A DNA stretch of 64,000 nt from CAYZXT01 sp964482515 (GCA_964482515.1 CAYZXT010000002.1:143886-207885), one strand, 5' to 3'; counted from the stretch's first letter, positions 20,754 through 29,701 are shown. Notes: generated from the letters alone by a model not told the origin. Made by a program: numbers and translations.

Positions 20754-21336
20754 TCTTCTCCTTCGACTGTTCTTCGAATAATTCCTTCAGCATCGCCCGC
20801 GCCCGGCGCAAACGGGCCTTCACCGAATCCAAGGAACAATCCATCACCCGCATGATCTCCTCGTAGGACAATTCCTGCGTTTCGCGCAGCGTCAGTATGG
20901 TCCGATAATCGTCCGGCAAACGGGAGAGCAGCCGATGCGCCAGCGCCGCTTTCTCCTTCGCGGCCGCCGCGGCACCTTCATCCGCGGGGCGCCCCGTCAT
21001 CTTTTCCCCGCCCTGTTGTTCCACGAGCGCGTCCCAGGATTCGGTTTTGTGGCGCGCTTTCTTCCGCAGCAAATCCATACAGTGGTTGTAGGCGATGCGC
21101 GTCAACCAGGTTGAAAAGCGGGAGTTGCCTTTGAATCCCGGCAGGGAACGGTAAGCCTTGACGAAAACGTCCTGCGCGGCGTCTTCGGCTTCCGTAGGGT
21201 TGGAGAGCAAGGAGAGACAGAACGTGTAGATGTGGTCCATGTTCGCGCGGATCAACCCAGCATAGGCTTCCTTGTTCCCGGACAGCACGGACCGGACAAG
21301 ATCAAGATCGGATTCAGGAGGGAGCGCGTCGGTCAT
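20737..21336 (-). CDS. ECF-type RNA polymerase sigma factor
   Basis: A 199-residue sigma-70 family protein with only regions 2 and 4. Region 2 includes the core-binding stretch AEDAAQDVFVKAYRSL (about 60-75) and STWLTRIAYNHCMDLLRKKA. Region 4 has the helix-turn-helix YRTILTLRETQELSYEEIM and SLDSVKARLRRARAMLKE. No anti-sigma gene adjoins it, so its trigger is unknown. TATGAT on the minus strand (21354-21349) lies 12 bases before the ATG with no Shine-Dalgarno sequence, implying a very short leader. Confidence 0.92.
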   Translation of the reverse strand: MTDALPPESDLDLVRSVLSGNKEAYAGLIRANMDHIYTFCLSLLSNPTEAEDAAQDVFVKAYRSLPGFKGNSRFSTWLTRIAYNHCMDLLRKKARHKTESWDALVEQQGGEKMTGRPADEGAAAAAKEKAALAHRLLSRLPDDYRTILTLRETQELSYEEIMRVMDCSLDSVKARLRRARAMLKELFEEQSKEKIKRGL

Positions 21337-21372
21337 ATATGTAGGATGATCATACCATTCATTGTTGAAGTC

Positions 21373-21768
21373 TTAAAAACGGGAGAAGAACGGCCTGTTC
21401 CGCGCCACGAACTTGTACGCCAGTTCGCTCAGCGGGGCGAAGCCGGGGAAGGTTTTGTACAGGCCGTAAATCCAGGCTTTTCCGGGCGCGAGGGAAAGCG
21501 ACTTAAAGACAGCGCCCGCGCCGGAAAGAACGCTCCCATCGGGTTCGATCAACTGCACCGATTGGGCGAAGTTGTTTTGCGGGATTTCCGGATACCGACC
21601 CGCGACCCGCTGCGATGGCTCGTAGTCCACGCGGCCCTTCGTCATGGCGTTCCAGCGCACGATCCAACGCCGGCAGACCCCGCAATCGCCGTCGAAGATC
21701 ATCAGCGGTTTGGGCGGCGTCGTCGCCACGCGGATCGCTGTGCGCTCGGAGTGGTGTCCCATAATCAT
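21373..21768 (-). CDS. DCC-family thiol-disulfide oxidoreductase-like protein
   Basis: A 131-residue member of the DUF393/DCC family, named for the motif seen here as FDGDCGVCRRWI near residue 25, where the Cys-x-x-Cys pair resembles a thioredoxin site. No signal peptide is visible. The family is widespread and its cellular role is poorly defined. The in-frame second ATG (21762) lies 6 bases after a TAAGAT on the minus strand, so translation may start there on a leaderless message, giving 129 residues. Confidence 0.82.
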   Translation of the reverse strand: MIMGHHSERTAIRVATTPPKPLMIFDGDCGVCRRWIVRWNAMTKGRVDYEPSQRVAGRYPEIPQNNFAQSVQLIEPDGSVLSGAGAVFKSLSLAPGKAWIYGLYKTFPGFAPLSELAYKFVARNRPFFSRF

Positions 21769-21784
21769 ATCTTACTCAATAAAG

Positions 21785-21822
21785 AAACCTCCGCCCGGAA
21801 TGTCCGAACGGAGGTTTTTTTT
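21785..21822 (-). terminator. Intrinsic terminator, bidirectional in form
   Basis: A 9-bp stem AAACCTCCG (21785-21793) and CGGAGGTTT (21809-21817) with a 15-base loop. Eight T follow on the plus strand and a weaker TTTCTTTATT on the minus strand. By position it should end the minus-strand Spy-like gene. The better T-run faces the other way, where no plus-strand gene is present. Confidence 0.7.
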
Positions 21823-21862
21823 GAATGGGCGTTTAGTTTTAATTTCTTCCGGGGAAAAGAGT

Positions 21863-22222
21863 CTATTTGGATGCGGACGGGCAGCAGGAATCGGCTTTTT
21901 TCCCCTCGCCGATGGCGCACATTTTCTGGTATTTGGCTTTTTGTTTTTCGTTCAGGATGGGAAGGATCTTTTCGTCCAGGACATTGCATTCTTCCATGGT
22001 CATCTGCGTCTTGCCGGCCATGCCTTCGTCCAGGACCGATTTCACTTGAGACTGCTGGTCTTTGCTCAGGGAGAGTTTTTTGGTGAGCTTGCTTAATTTA
22101 TCGGCCGCGGACATGTCGCAGGCCTTCCCGTCCATATGGGCGAGGATCGGAGACACATTTATGGTATAGAAAGATGCGGTCAGCATCGAAACAACGGCGG
22201 CGAAGACGAACTTTTTCATCAT
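21863..22222 (-). CDS. Exported Spy/CpxP-like small protein
   Basis: A 119-residue exported protein: signal peptide residues 1-28 (KKFVFAAVVSMLTASF...LAH), then a helical, charged body. LSLSKDQQSQVKSVLDEGM resembles the LTxxQ helix of the Spy/CpxP periplasmic chaperone group, followed by a second helix with LNEKQKAKYQKMC. It ends in a Cys-Cys pair. The family match is by pattern only. GGAGGG precedes the first ATG. Divergent transcription from rfbC leaves a 188-base shared promoter region. Confidence 0.65.
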   Translation of the reverse strand: MMKKFVFAAVVSMLTASFYTINVSPILAHMDGKACDMSAADKLSKLTKKLSLSKDQQSQVKSVLDEGMAGKTQMTMEECNVLDEKILPILNEKQKAKYQKMCAIGEGKKADSCCPSASK

Positions 22223-22282
22223 GGGGTTCCCTCCGTGGGTTGGATAAAAATTGCTTTTCTATGTAACAGGGGTGATGCGAAG

Positions 22283-22331
22283 AAGTTCCCTTCCGCGGAA
22301 CTTTACCGATATCGTCGGGAAAAGTTATAAT
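22283..22331 (+). promoter_or_regulatory. rfbC promoter with overlapping inverted repeat
   Basis: TTTACC (22302-22307) and TATAAT (22326-22331) are 18 bases apart. A 7-bp inverted repeat, AAGTTCC (22283-22289) and GGAACTT (22297-22303), abuts the -35 element in the region shared with the divergent Spy-like gene. It could be an operator. Confidence 0.45.
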
Positions 22332-22410
22332 TGTCCCCGTGCCAACCTGCAAACTTACGTTGGCCCTCTTCCGACAGGCGGAGGACCGTGCTTAGAGGCG
22401 AGGCGGCAAC

Positions 22411-22986
22411 ATGAACTTCGTGAAAACAAAACTTCCCGGCGTGATCGTCATCGAGCCCGACGTGCATCGCGACGCCCGGGGTTTTTTCATTGAGACCTAC
22501 CATCGCAAGAAGTACGCCGCCGGCGGCATCCCCGGACCCTTCGTCCAAGACAATCATTCCAAATCGACGAAGGGAATCCTGCGCGGAATGCACGCCCAGC
22601 TTAAACATCCCCAGGGCAAACTGATCCGCGTTCTCCGGGGTGAGATTTTCGATGTGGCGGTGGATATTCGCAAAGGGTCCCCAACCTTCGCGCAATGGGT
22701 GGGCGCGACCATTTCCGCGGACAACTTCAAACAGATTTATGTTCCCCCCGGTTGCGCCCACGGGTTCGTGGTGCTCAGTGATATCGCGGAGGTGGAGTAT
22801 AAGTGCACCGAACTGTATGATCCTTCGGACGAACTGCGCCTTTTATGGAATGACCCTCAAATCAGCATACAATGGCCCATCAAAGACCCCATCCTTTCGG
22901 AGAAAGACCTGAATGCCCCAACCCTTGAGGCTCTTGGCAATAGTCTTCCCGCATACAAAGAAACGCCCTACAGCACGCGAATATAA
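22411..22986 (+). CDS. rfbC: dTDP-4-dehydrorhamnose 3,5-epimerase
   Basis: Epimerises the dTDP-4-keto-6-deoxyglucose intermediate of dTDP-rhamnose synthesis. It has 191 residues in the RmlC cupin family. The family motifs [33 protein letters not shown] (catalytic His) and [13 protein letters not shown] are all present, with the tyrosine-containing [13 protein letters not shown] after them. The other rml genes are absent from the window, so it stands alone between uvrA and the origin cluster. A promoter candidate lies about 80 bases upstream. Confidence 0.93.
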   Translation: MNFVKTKLPGVIVIEPDVHRDARGFFIETYHRKKYAAGGIPGPFVQDNHSKSTKGILRGMHAQLKHPQGKLIRVLRGEIFDVAVDIRKGSPTFAQWVGATISADNFKQIYVPPGCAHGFVVLSDIAEVEYKCTELYDPSDELRLLWNDPQISIQWPIKDPILSEKDLNAPTLEALGNSLPAYKETPYSTRI

Positions 22987-23013
22987 TAAACGAGACGATT
23001 TCTAGATACAAAC

Positions 23014-24861
23014 ATGACACAGCCTTTTGAAATCATCGTTGTCGGTGCCGGGCATGCGTCCATTGAGGCGGCTTTGGCCGGGGCGCGCTCCGGTTTTGCC
23101 ACCGCGTTGGTCACCATGGACAAAGCCAAGATCGGCCAAATGTCCTGCAATCCCGCGGTGGGCGGCGTGGGCAAAGGACAGGTTGTGCGCGAACTGGACG
23201 CTCTGGGCGGGGAAATGGCCCGTGCCACGGACCGCGCCGGCCTGCAGTTTAAAATGCTCAACCGCGGCAAGGGGCCGGCTGTCTGGAGTCCCCGGGCCCA
23301 GTGCGACCGGGCGCTTTACCGCGAGGCGATGACGGGTGTGGTCTTGAACCAGCCCCATCTGACCGTCATCGAGGACGAAGTCATTGAAATTTCCGTCGAG
23401 AACGGCCGCGTCCAAGGCGTTTTTTTGCGTCGCGCGGGGAGGCTTCCCGCGCGGATCGTCATCCTCGGCACCGGGACGTTCATGCAGGGTTTGCTGCATT
23501 GCGGTCTGCGCCAGACGCCGGGCGGCCGCATCGGCGAGGCCCCGTCCTCCGGGTTGTCCGGCAACTTACGAGCCCTGGGGTTTGAGGTCGGCCGGTTGAA
23601 AACCGGCACGCCGCCGCGCCTCGACGGCTCCACCATCGACTATTCGAGATGCAACCTGGCGCCGGGCGACGATCCCCCCATCCCCATGTCCCATTTCACA
23701 CGGGAGTTGACGCAAAAGCAGCTTCCCTGCTGGCTCACGCGCACGACGGAAAAGACCCATGAGATCATCCGCAACAACCTTGATCGTTCGCCGCTTTATT
23801 CCGGCGTCATCCACTCCGTTGGCCCGCGCTATTGTCCGTCGATCGAGGACAAGGTCGTCAAGTTCCCCCACCACTCGTCGCACCATATTTTCGTTGAGCC
23901 GGAGGGCTTTCATACGACGGAAATTTATCCCAACGGCATTTCCACTAGTCTGCCGGAGGACGTGCAGGAAAAAATCGTCCACAGCATTCCGGGCTTTGAG
24001 AACGCGAAGTTCGTCCGTTATGGGTACGCCGTGGAATATGATTATTGCCCGCCGACGCAGCTGAAGCCGACGCTGGAGACCAAGGCCGTGGACGGACTGT
24101 TCTTCGCCGGGCAGATCAACGGAACGACGGGATATGAAGAGGCGGCGGGCCAAGGCATGATGGCGGGGATCAACGCCGTCCTCAAGCTTCGCAACGAAGC
24201 GCCCCTGGTTTTGCGGCGCGATGAAGCCTACATCGGCGTGATGATCGATGACTTGGTGACCAAAGGGACGGAGGAGCCTTACCGCCTGATGACGTCCCGG
24301 GCGGAATACCGGTTATTGCTGCGCTGGGACAACGCGGACCTCCGTTTGATGGATTACGGCCGCCGGGTTGGATTGATTTCGAATATAGTTTACGAGGCGT
24401 TTTGTGAATATCGCCTCCATGTGACCGACGCGGTCCGAAACGCTTTACCGGATGATGCGGAATCACGTTATTTGGAGGACGCCTTGCCCGATCCGGTGGA
24501 GGCCAGCTACGATCCGATTTTATCGGACCCGCTTCCCGCGGATCTTTGGCAGGAGGATCATATCGACCGCCAGGCCCACATTGAGAAAACCTACTGGGGA
24601 TACATCAAGCGCCAGGCGCAGGACATCGGCAAATTCCGAAAAATGGAATCCCGCCGCATTCCGTCGGACGTCGATTACGATTCCATCGGAAGCCTTCTGA
24701 CGGAAGCCCGGCAGAAACTAAAAAAAGTGAAGCCGGAATCTCTGGGACAGGCGGCGCGGATCCCGGGCGTGACGCCCTCGGACGTCGGCGTGCTGATGGT
24801 CCATTTGGAAAAAGTGCGTCGCAGCAGGCAGGAACCTGAAGCTATTCCCGGGATTTCATAG
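23014..24861 (+). CDS. mnmG: tRNA uridine-5-carboxymethylaminomethyl modification enzyme
   Basis: FAD partner of MnmE in making cmnm5U34 in tRNA. It has 615 residues. The dinucleotide loop is [18 protein letters not shown] near residue 10, followed by the signatures [17 protein letters not shown] and [15 protein letters not shown]. It has the usual helical C-terminal domain for MnmE and tRNA contact. It starts the classic origin-linked order mnmG-rsmG-parA-parB. mnmE is not in the window. There is no clear Shine-Dalgarno sequence. A TATAAT lies at 22983-22988, giving a leader of about 20 nt. Confidence 0.97.
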   Translation: MTQPFEIIVVGAGHASIEAALAGARSGFATALVTMDKAKIGQMSCNPAVGGVGKGQVVRELDALGGEMARATDRAGLQFKMLNRGKGPAVWSPRAQCDRALYREAMTGVVLNQPHLTVIEDEVIEISVENGRVQGVFLRRAGRLPARIVILGTGTFMQGLLHCGLRQTPGGRIGEAPSSGLSGNLRALGFEVGRLKTGTPPRLDGSTIDYSRCNLAPGDDPPIPMSHFTRELTQKQLPCWLTRTTEKTHEIIRNNLDRSPLYSGVIHSVGPRYCPSIEDKVVKFPHHSSHHIFVEPEGFHTTEIYPNGISTSLPEDVQEKIVHSIPGFENAKFVRYGYAVEYDYCPPTQLKPTLETKAVDGLFFAGQINGTTGYEEAAGQGMMAGINAVLKLRNEAPLVLRRDEAYIGVMIDDLVTKGTEEPYRLMTSRAEYRLLLRWDNADLRLMDYGRRVGLISNIVYEAFCEYRLHVTDAVRNALPDDAESRYLEDALPDPVEASYDPILSDPLPADLWQEDHIDRQAHIEKTYWGYIKRQAQDIGKFRKMESRRIPSDVDYDSIGSLLTEARQKLKKVKPESLGQAARIPGVTPSDVGVLMVHLEKVRRSRQEPEAIPGIS

Positions 24862-24868
24862 CCGCGTC

Positions 24869-25660
24869 ATGACTTCGGCCCATCCCATTGATCCAACCCT
24901 TAACTTCGAGGCCGCCTACGCGAAGTGGGCGTCTCATTTCGTCCCCCTCGGCTTTTTCCCCTGCATGGATTCAACGATCTGCGCCATGGCGTTTCTCCAC
25001 GAATTAAAGGGGTGGAATAAAAAAATCAACCTCGTGGCGGATGCTTCCGACGAGGAATGGGTCCTCAACCACCTGTTGGATTCGGCGATGCCGCTCAAGA
25101 TGAAAGCGTTGGAGAACGCGACGTTCTCCGCCCGGGCTATTGACGTGGGGACCGGCGGCGGTTTTCCCGGGGTTCCCCTGGCTTTTGTCCGACCCCTTTG
25201 GTCCATGACGCTGGTGGATTCGATCCAAAAGAAACTGGCAGCGCTTGATCAAATCCTGGCGAAGTTCCCCTTTCCTTCTCCCGACAAGGGGAAGGGCTCT
25301 GATCGTTTTCGCACGCTGGCGGGACGCGCCGAAACTTTCGCGAAGGAACCGGAACACCGGGAAACCTACGATTTGGCATTTTGCCGCGCCGTCGGCGAGC
25401 TTTCCAGCATCCTGGAATTCACGCTCCCCTTTCTGAAAGTCGGCGGTTCTTGTTTCCTGCACCGGGGGGCCGATATTGATCAGGATATTATTGCGGCGGA
25501 GCGTGCCCTGGGGCTTTTGGGCGGTCAAGTAGAGGATAATTTGAGCTATAAACTTCCCCACCGTGACAAGCAACATCATATCCTGCAAATCAAGAAGATT
25601 TCCCCCACCCCGGCGGAATACCCGCGCCGTCCCGGTGTACCGGACAAAAAGCCTCTTTAG
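24869..25660 (+). CDS. rsmG: 16S rRNA (guanine527-N7)-methyltransferase
   Basis: AdoMet methyltransferase acting on G527 of 16S rRNA. At 263 residues it is longer than the usual 205-240. It has KKINLVADASDEEWVLNHLLDS in two family blocks, the AdoMet loop DVGTGGGFPGVPLAF (about 91-105), then VDSIQKK and GRAE. Between ALDQI and RTLAGRAE the protein carries an extra stretch, about residues 130-146, encoded by a C-rich/G-rich palindrome (25265-25293). This looks like an in-frame repeat insertion. Loss of this enzyme is a known route to low-level streptomycin resistance. Confidence 0.92.
   Translation: MTSAHPIDPTLNFEAAYAKWASHFVPLGFFPCMDSTICAMAFLHELKGWNKKINLVADASDEEWVLNHLLDSAMPLKMKALENATFSARAIDVGTGGGFPGVPLAFVRPLWSMTLVDSIQKKLAALDQILAKFPFPSPDKGKGSDRFRTLAGRAETFAKEPEHRETYDLAFCRAVGELSSILEFTLPFLKVGGSCFLHRGADIDQDIIAAERALGLLGGQVEDNLSYKLPHRDKQHHILQIKKISPTPAEYPRRPGVPDKKPL
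25265..25293 (+). repeat. Palindromic repeat inside rsmG
   Basis: TTCCCCTT (25265-25272) pairs with AAGGGGAA (25286-25293) around a 13-base loop. It is in frame and encodes the low-complexity insert of RsmG. Its C-rich/G-rich form resembles the hairpin at 11991-12013. Confidence 0.55.
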
Positions 25661-25681
25661 GCGCTTCCGGCTTTTCCCCGC

Positions 25682-26341
25682 ATGATTCCACTTCGCGATA
25701 ATGTTAGAAATCACACCTGGCCGTTTATAAATGTTTCGATCATCCTCCTGAACGTGGCGGCGTTCATCCAGGAGTGGCGAATTCCCCCCGCCGACGCGGA
25801 GCGATTAATCCTCGCCTGGGCCCTGGTTCCGGCGCGTCTCATGGACTCTCCCGCCACAGAGTGGGTGACCGTTTTCTCCTCCATGTTCCTTCACGGCGGC
25901 TGGAGTCACATTATAGGTAACATGATGTATCTGTGGATATTTGGGGATAATGTGGAAGATCGGATGGGACATTTTCGTTATTTGGTCTTCTATCTATCGG
26001 TCGGCGTAGGCGCGGCCATGGCCCAGGTTGCCCTGAACCCGGCCGGTAAGGTCCCTATGATTGGGGCCAGCGGGGCCATTGCCGGGGTTTTAGGGGCCTA
26101 TTTCATCCTTTTCCCCCGCGCTAAAGTCCAGACCCTTATCCCCCTTGGTTTTTTCAGCCGTATTGTCGAAATTCCCGCCTTCTTTTTCCTGGGTTTCTGG
26201 TTCCTGATCCAGGCCCTTCAAAGCTACGGATCGCTGATGACTCGTCCCGTGCACGGAGATGTGGGTGGTGTCGCCTGGTGGGCCCACGCCGGAGGCTTTG
26301 TATCGGGGCTCCTCCTTGTGTGGTTTTTTCGCAAGCGATAA
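25682..26341 (+). CDS. Rhomboid-family intramembrane serine protease
   Basis: A 219-residue polytopic membrane protein. Rhomboid landmarks are in order: the loop WVTVFSSMFLHGGWSHIIGN with the conserved HxxGN type, the nucleophile Ser in MIGASGAIAGVLGAYF, and the catalytic His in VAWWAHAGGFVSGLLL. Five to six hydrophobic segments are visible. It would cleave transmembrane substrates within the inner membrane, and the substrate is unknown. It begins 21 bases after rsmG with no obvious Shine-Dalgarno sequence, and precedes the parS-bearing gap. Confidence 0.92.
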   Translation: MIPLRDNVRNHTWPFINVSIILLNVAAFIQEWRIPPADAERLILAWALVPARLMDSPATEWVTVFSSMFLHGGWSHIIGNMMYLWIFGDNVEDRMGHFRYLVFYLSVGVGAAMAQVALNPAGKVPMIGASGAIAGVLGAYFILFPRAKVQTLIPLGFFSRIVEIPAFFFLGFWFLIQALQSYGSLMTRPVHGDVGGVAWWAHAGGFVSGLLLVWFFRKR

Positions 26342-26366
26342 GGCGCATCTCCCTCGTTTTTCCCTA

Positions 26367-26382
26367 AGTTTCACGTGAAACA
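26367..26382. promoter_or_regulatory. parS site 1 (ParB-binding)
   Basis: AGTTTCACGTGAAACA matches the conserved chromosomal parS palindrome TGTTTCACGTGAAACA at 15 of 16 positions (first base differs). It lies about 290 bases upstream of parA. Confidence 0.9.
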
Positions 26383-26431
26383 TCCAGCGGTTATGGATTG
26401 AAAGAATCCGGAGATCCCCTGGTTTCCGAAA

Positions 26432-26447
26432 TGTTTCCCGTGAAACA
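26432..26447. promoter_or_regulatory. parS site 2 (ParB-binding)
   Basis: TGTTTCCCGTGAAACA matches the parS consensus at 15 of 16 positions, with an A-to-C change in the centre. It lies 65 bases from site 1, about six helical turns, so both sites face the same side of the DNA. Confidence 0.88.
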
Positions 26448-26467
26448 TTTAAAACGGCATCGTAGAT

Positions 26468-26487
26468 TTATCCACACCGGTGGATAA
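26468..26487. promoter_or_regulatory. Inverted pair of DnaA boxes
   Basis: A perfect DnaA box TTATCCACA (26468-26476) is followed, two bases on, by the reverse-strand box GGTGGATAA (26479-26487), so the pair forms a near-palindrome. It lies just after parS site 2 in the gap before parA. It could be a secondary origin element, a DnaA reservoir or DnaA control of parAB. Confidence 0.65.
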
Positions 26488-26550
26488 TGCTTGTGGGTAG
26501 TTCGAGGGAGTATAATTCCAACCGCGCCAAGAATGTTTAATGTTTTTTAA

Positions 26551-26579
26551 TTGACCTCTTCTCCTGAGCCGCATAAAAA
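26551..26579 (+). promoter_or_regulatory. Putative parAB promoter
   Basis: TTGACC (26551-26556) and TAAAAA (26574-26579) are 17 bases apart. A perfect TATAAT at 26511-26516 just upstream, close to the DnaA boxes but without a well-spaced -35, is an alternative. Confidence 0.45.
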
Positions 26580-26655
26580 TGCTAAATATTAAATATTAGC
26601 TGACTGACCGAAGGCCCCGCCGAGACTCTCCGATTGAAGAAAGGTGTCTGACTCT

Positions 26656-27561
26656 ATGGCTCGAATCATCGCCGTCACAAACCAAAAAGGCGGAGTGGGA
26701 AAAACCACCACGGCCATCAACCTCGCGGCTTCTTTGGCGGCGCTCGGTCAAGAGACGCTCCTCATTGATGCGGACCCTCAGGCGAACGCATCGTCCGGCC
26801 TCGGCCTGACCCGGGACAAAACCAGCAAAAACATCTATCAGGTGCTGTTGCACGATACGCCGCTCGAAGAGATCATTCAGGAAACCGAGCTCGAGTGGCT
26901 GGACGTGGCGCCCTCCCATGTGGACCTCTATGGCGCCGAGGTGGAATTGGTCAACGCCGAGCACCGGGAGCGCCGCTTGAAGTCGGCCCTTGAGAAATTT
27001 CACCGGGTCTATAAATACATTCTGATTGATTGTCCTCCAGCCCTCAACCTGTTGACGTTGAACGCTTTTGCCGCTTCGAACGCCATTTTGATCCCCATGC
27101 AATGCGAGTATTACGCGCTGGAAGGTTTGTCTCTCTTGATGCGGACCGTGGATCGTTTACGGGCCGGCATCAACCCGCACTTGCAGTTGGAGGGGGTCTT
27201 GGTGACAATGTTTGACGGACGATCGAATTTGTCCCAGCAGGTCTATAAGGAATTAAAAAAGTTTTTCGGCGCGAAGGTATATCAAACCATCATTCCGCGC
27301 AACATCCGGTTGGCCGAGGCGCCCGGCTTCGGCAAACCCGTCCTGTTGCACGATCGACGGTCGACGGGCGCGGAATCCTATCTGGCGCTGGCGCGGGAGT
27401 TTTTGCAGCGGCACGGGGTCGCCATCGATCCCAAAACCGAAATGCCGCCCATCCCCGCGTTGAGAAGCGATTCTTCCGACGAGGAAACGCCGCCGGAGCC
27501 GTCCCGGGAGACCGAGAGCGTTCAAGTCCAACCCGTCTTAACGGGCGAGAGCGGAACATAA
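26656..27561 (+). CDS. parA: Chromosome-partitioning ATPase ParA
   Basis: Deviant Walker ATPase that moves ParB-parS complexes along the nucleoid. It has 301 residues from ATG 26656. The deviant Walker A is NQKGGVGKTTTAINLAA near residues 8-24, with LLIDADPQANASSGLG and the Walker B-like YILIDCPPALNLLT following. The C-terminus after about 255 is a low-complexity acidic tail. An in-frame GTG at 26644 would add four residues. The ATG was chosen because AAAGG lies at an acceptable distance and the family usually starts just before the beta strand. Two parS sites lie directly upstream. Confidence 0.96.
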   Translation: MARIIAVTNQKGGVGKTTTAINLAASLAALGQETLLIDADPQANASSGLGLTRDKTSKNIYQVLLHDTPLEEIIQETELEWLDVAPSHVDLYGAEVELVNAEHRERRLKSALEKFHRVYKYILIDCPPALNLLTLNAFAASNAILIPMQCEYYALEGLSLLMRTVDRLRAGINPHLQLEGVLVTMFDGRSNLSQQVYKELKKFFGAKVYQTIIPRNIRLAEAPGFGKPVLLHDRRSTGAESYLALAREFLQRHGVAIDPKTEMPPIPALRSDSSDEETPPEPSRETESVQVQPVLTGESGT

Positions 27562-27588
27562 AAATATAAATCGGGTAAGGAGTTTTCC

Positions 27589-28485
27589 ATGCATAAAGCT
27601 TTAGGACGAGGTCTTGACGCGCTGTTGCAGCCTTCGGAAGGCGGAATCGCCGTCGAAGGCGGTGAAATGGTGGCGAAGGTTCCGCTGGACAAAATCCATC
27701 CGAACCGTTACCAGCCGCGGACCAATTTCGAACCGGAGGCGCTTCAAGAGCTGGCGGAATCGATTCGCGTGCACGGTCTGGCGCAGCCATTGTTGATTTC
27801 TCCGTCGGCGATCCCCGGCGAATTCGAATTGGTGGCGGGAGAGCGTCGTTTGCGGGCCTCCAAAATGGCGGGTCTGACTGAAGTTCCTTGCGTGGTGCGC
27901 CCCGTGAGCGAACGCGAGCGCAGCGAACTGTCTTTGATCGAGAACATCCAGCGCGAAGACCTGAACGCGCTGGAAGAAGCCGACGCCCTGCGGAAGCTCA
28001 TGGCGGAATTCGGCCTGACGCAGGAGGAAGTCGCGCACACGCTCGGGCGCAGCCGCCCGGCGGTGGCAAACAAGCTGCGGCTGCTGGACCTTCCCGACGA
28101 ACTCAAGGCGGCGCTGCGGGAAGGGCGGCTTTCCGAGGGGCATGCCCGCACGCTGTTGGGCATCACGGACAGGGAGCGACAGGCGGAAATCGGCCGCCGC
28201 ATCCTTCAGGAGAAACTGACGGTCCGCGAAGTGGAAAAACTCGTGTTGGACTGGCAATCCGCGTCCAGCGAAGGCCGCGTGAAGACTGCTCGTCGGAAAA
28301 ATCCGGACGTGCGCCATTTGGAGGAAGAGCTTCAGCGTACGCTCGGCCGAAAAGTGGAGATCCAGGGGCGGGGAAAAAGAGGCTGGGTCCGGATCTCGTT
28401 CTATTCCTTGGATGATCTTCAGGCGCTCCTGGATCATTTGAAGGGAAAGAAGGGCGCTGCGGGATCAAAGACGGTAAAAAGATAA
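27589..28485 (+). CDS. parB: Chromosome-partitioning protein ParB
   Basis: CTP-dependent DNA clamp that loads at parS. It has 298 residues. The ParB/Spo0J order is intact: the start LGRGLDALLQ, then VPLDKIHPNRYQPRTNF, the CTP-binding segments GERRLRASKMAGL and SLIENIQREDLNALEEA, the helix-turn-helix LTQEEVAHTLGRSRPAVANKLRLL, and the C-terminal dimer domain after residue 230. It lies 27 bases after parA with an AGGAG site. Two matching parS sites are within 1.3 kb. Confidence 0.96.
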   Translation: MHKALGRGLDALLQPSEGGIAVEGGEMVAKVPLDKIHPNRYQPRTNFEPEALQELAESIRVHGLAQPLLISPSAIPGEFELVAGERRLRASKMAGLTEVPCVVRPVSERERSELSLIENIQREDLNALEEADALRKLMAEFGLTQEEVAHTLGRSRPAVANKLRLLDLPDELKAALREGRLSEGHARTLLGITDRERQAEIGRRILQEKLTVREVEKLVLDWQSASSEGRVKTARRKNPDVRHLEEELQRTLGRKVEIQGRGKRGWVRISFYSLDDLQALLDHLKGKKGAAGSKTVKR

Positions 28486-28509
28486 AAGGGGAAAGTCCGA
28501 GGGAAACCC

Positions 28510-29676
28510 ATGATTCGTCGACGGAAACTATCTAAAAAAATTATTGTCTCAATCGGATTGTTGTTCTTGGCCATGCCGGTTTTCGCGTTCGGCAGAAAAC
28601 CCGCGAAGCCCACGAAACCCGCGGTGGCCGCGTTGTCAAAGAGCCAACCGCAGGCCAATCGGGCGCCCGCTTCGGCCGTCGCGACGACATCGTTGCCATC
28701 AGCGGCGCCAAACGCGCCGGCGATGAACGAGCCTTCGTCCAATAAGGTCGTCTTTCTTGCTGACGTCGTGAACCCGAACGACTTCACACTTTTCGCAAAC
28801 GGCGCGGGGTGGGATGGGAATTGGTATGTCGGCTACAACACCTGCTGGGTGGTGAAGCTTCCGCCTATTCCTGCTGGGAAATTCGCTCGCGCTTACGTCG
28901 GCGCGCGCTTGGGACGGATGAAGACCGAAGCGATTCCGGGCCGGCCGCCCTGGGAGCGCCGCCCGATCCCGGGGGAAGTCCAGATCGCGGTGGCGACGGA
29001 ACCTTTATGGCCGCAAACCAAGCGCTTCCCGCTGACGCGCACGGAAGATATCCCGCTGGAAGGCGACGCGGAAAACGCCGTTGAGGGCGTGGGCGAATCC
29101 CGCTGGTTTTGGGCGCAGGTCCCGGTGAAATTTTTATCGTCGGAAAAAGATCATTACGTGGCGCTGTATTCTCCGACGGAATCATTGAAAGATGCCGCGC
29201 ATTCGCCGATCCTCGCGGCGGGGTGGGGGGACATGCAATCCAACACCTGGTTGAATTCTTCCGTAAAAGGGCAACCGCCGATCACCGCGGAGGAAGCGCT
29301 TAAGACCGGCGTGTCCTATTTCAAACCCGGCATCGCGATCAAATTGGTGGCGGAAAACAGTCCCGGCCCGGCCGTCGCGATCAAGGATCTATCGGATACG
29401 ATCGTTCAGGATAAAATTACGGTGGCGGCGTCCGTGGCCGGTGCCGACGTGGAATCCGCCTGGATCGAGTTTTCCACAGACACCAAGCACTGGCATCCCG
29501 CCGGATTGTCTCTGACGGCTGCCCCCTACATTTTTACGGTCAAACGCGATCGGTTGCTGGAGGGCCCCGTCGACCTCCGCGTTGTGGCGCGGGACATCTA
29601 TGGTTCGCAGGGGCAAAGCCCGGTCATGCCCGTTACGGTGCTGCCCCCACCCCCACCTCCCACCAAGAAAAAATAA
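28510..29676 (+). CDS. Exported protein of unknown function
   Basis: A 388-residue protein I do not recognise. It has a signal peptide (residues 1-27, ending MPVFAFG), then a Pro/Ala/Lys-rich linker to about 75, then a mixed beta-rich region with several Trp/Tyr/Gly clusters (WDGNWYVGYNTCWVVKLPP). The last 90 residues look like an Ig-like or cadherin-like fold (SAWIEFSTDTKHWHPAGLS...VVARDIYGSQG), and the protein ends in a proline run. It is probably periplasmic or surface-exposed. It follows parB by 24 bases. Confidence 0.7.
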   Translation: MIRRRKLSKKIIVSIGLLFLAMPVFAFGRKPAKPTKPAVAALSKSQPQANRAPASAVATTSLPSAAPNAPAMNEPSSNKVVFLADVVNPNDFTLFANGAGWDGNWYVGYNTCWVVKLPPIPAGKFARAYVGARLGRMKTEAIPGRPPWERRPIPGEVQIAVATEPLWPQTKRFPLTRTEDIPLEGDAENAVEGVGESRWFWAQVPVKFLSSEKDHYVALYSPTESLKDAAHSPILAAGWGDMQSNTWLNSSVKGQPPITAEEALKTGVSYFKPGIAIKLVAENSPGPAVAIKDLSDTIVQDKITVAASVAGADVESAWIEFSTDTKHWHPAGLSLTAAPYIFTVKRDRLLEGPVDLRVVARDIYGSQGQSPVMPVTVLPPPPPPTKKK

Positions 29677-29701
29677 TCCGTCATTATCACCAGATATATT
29701 A

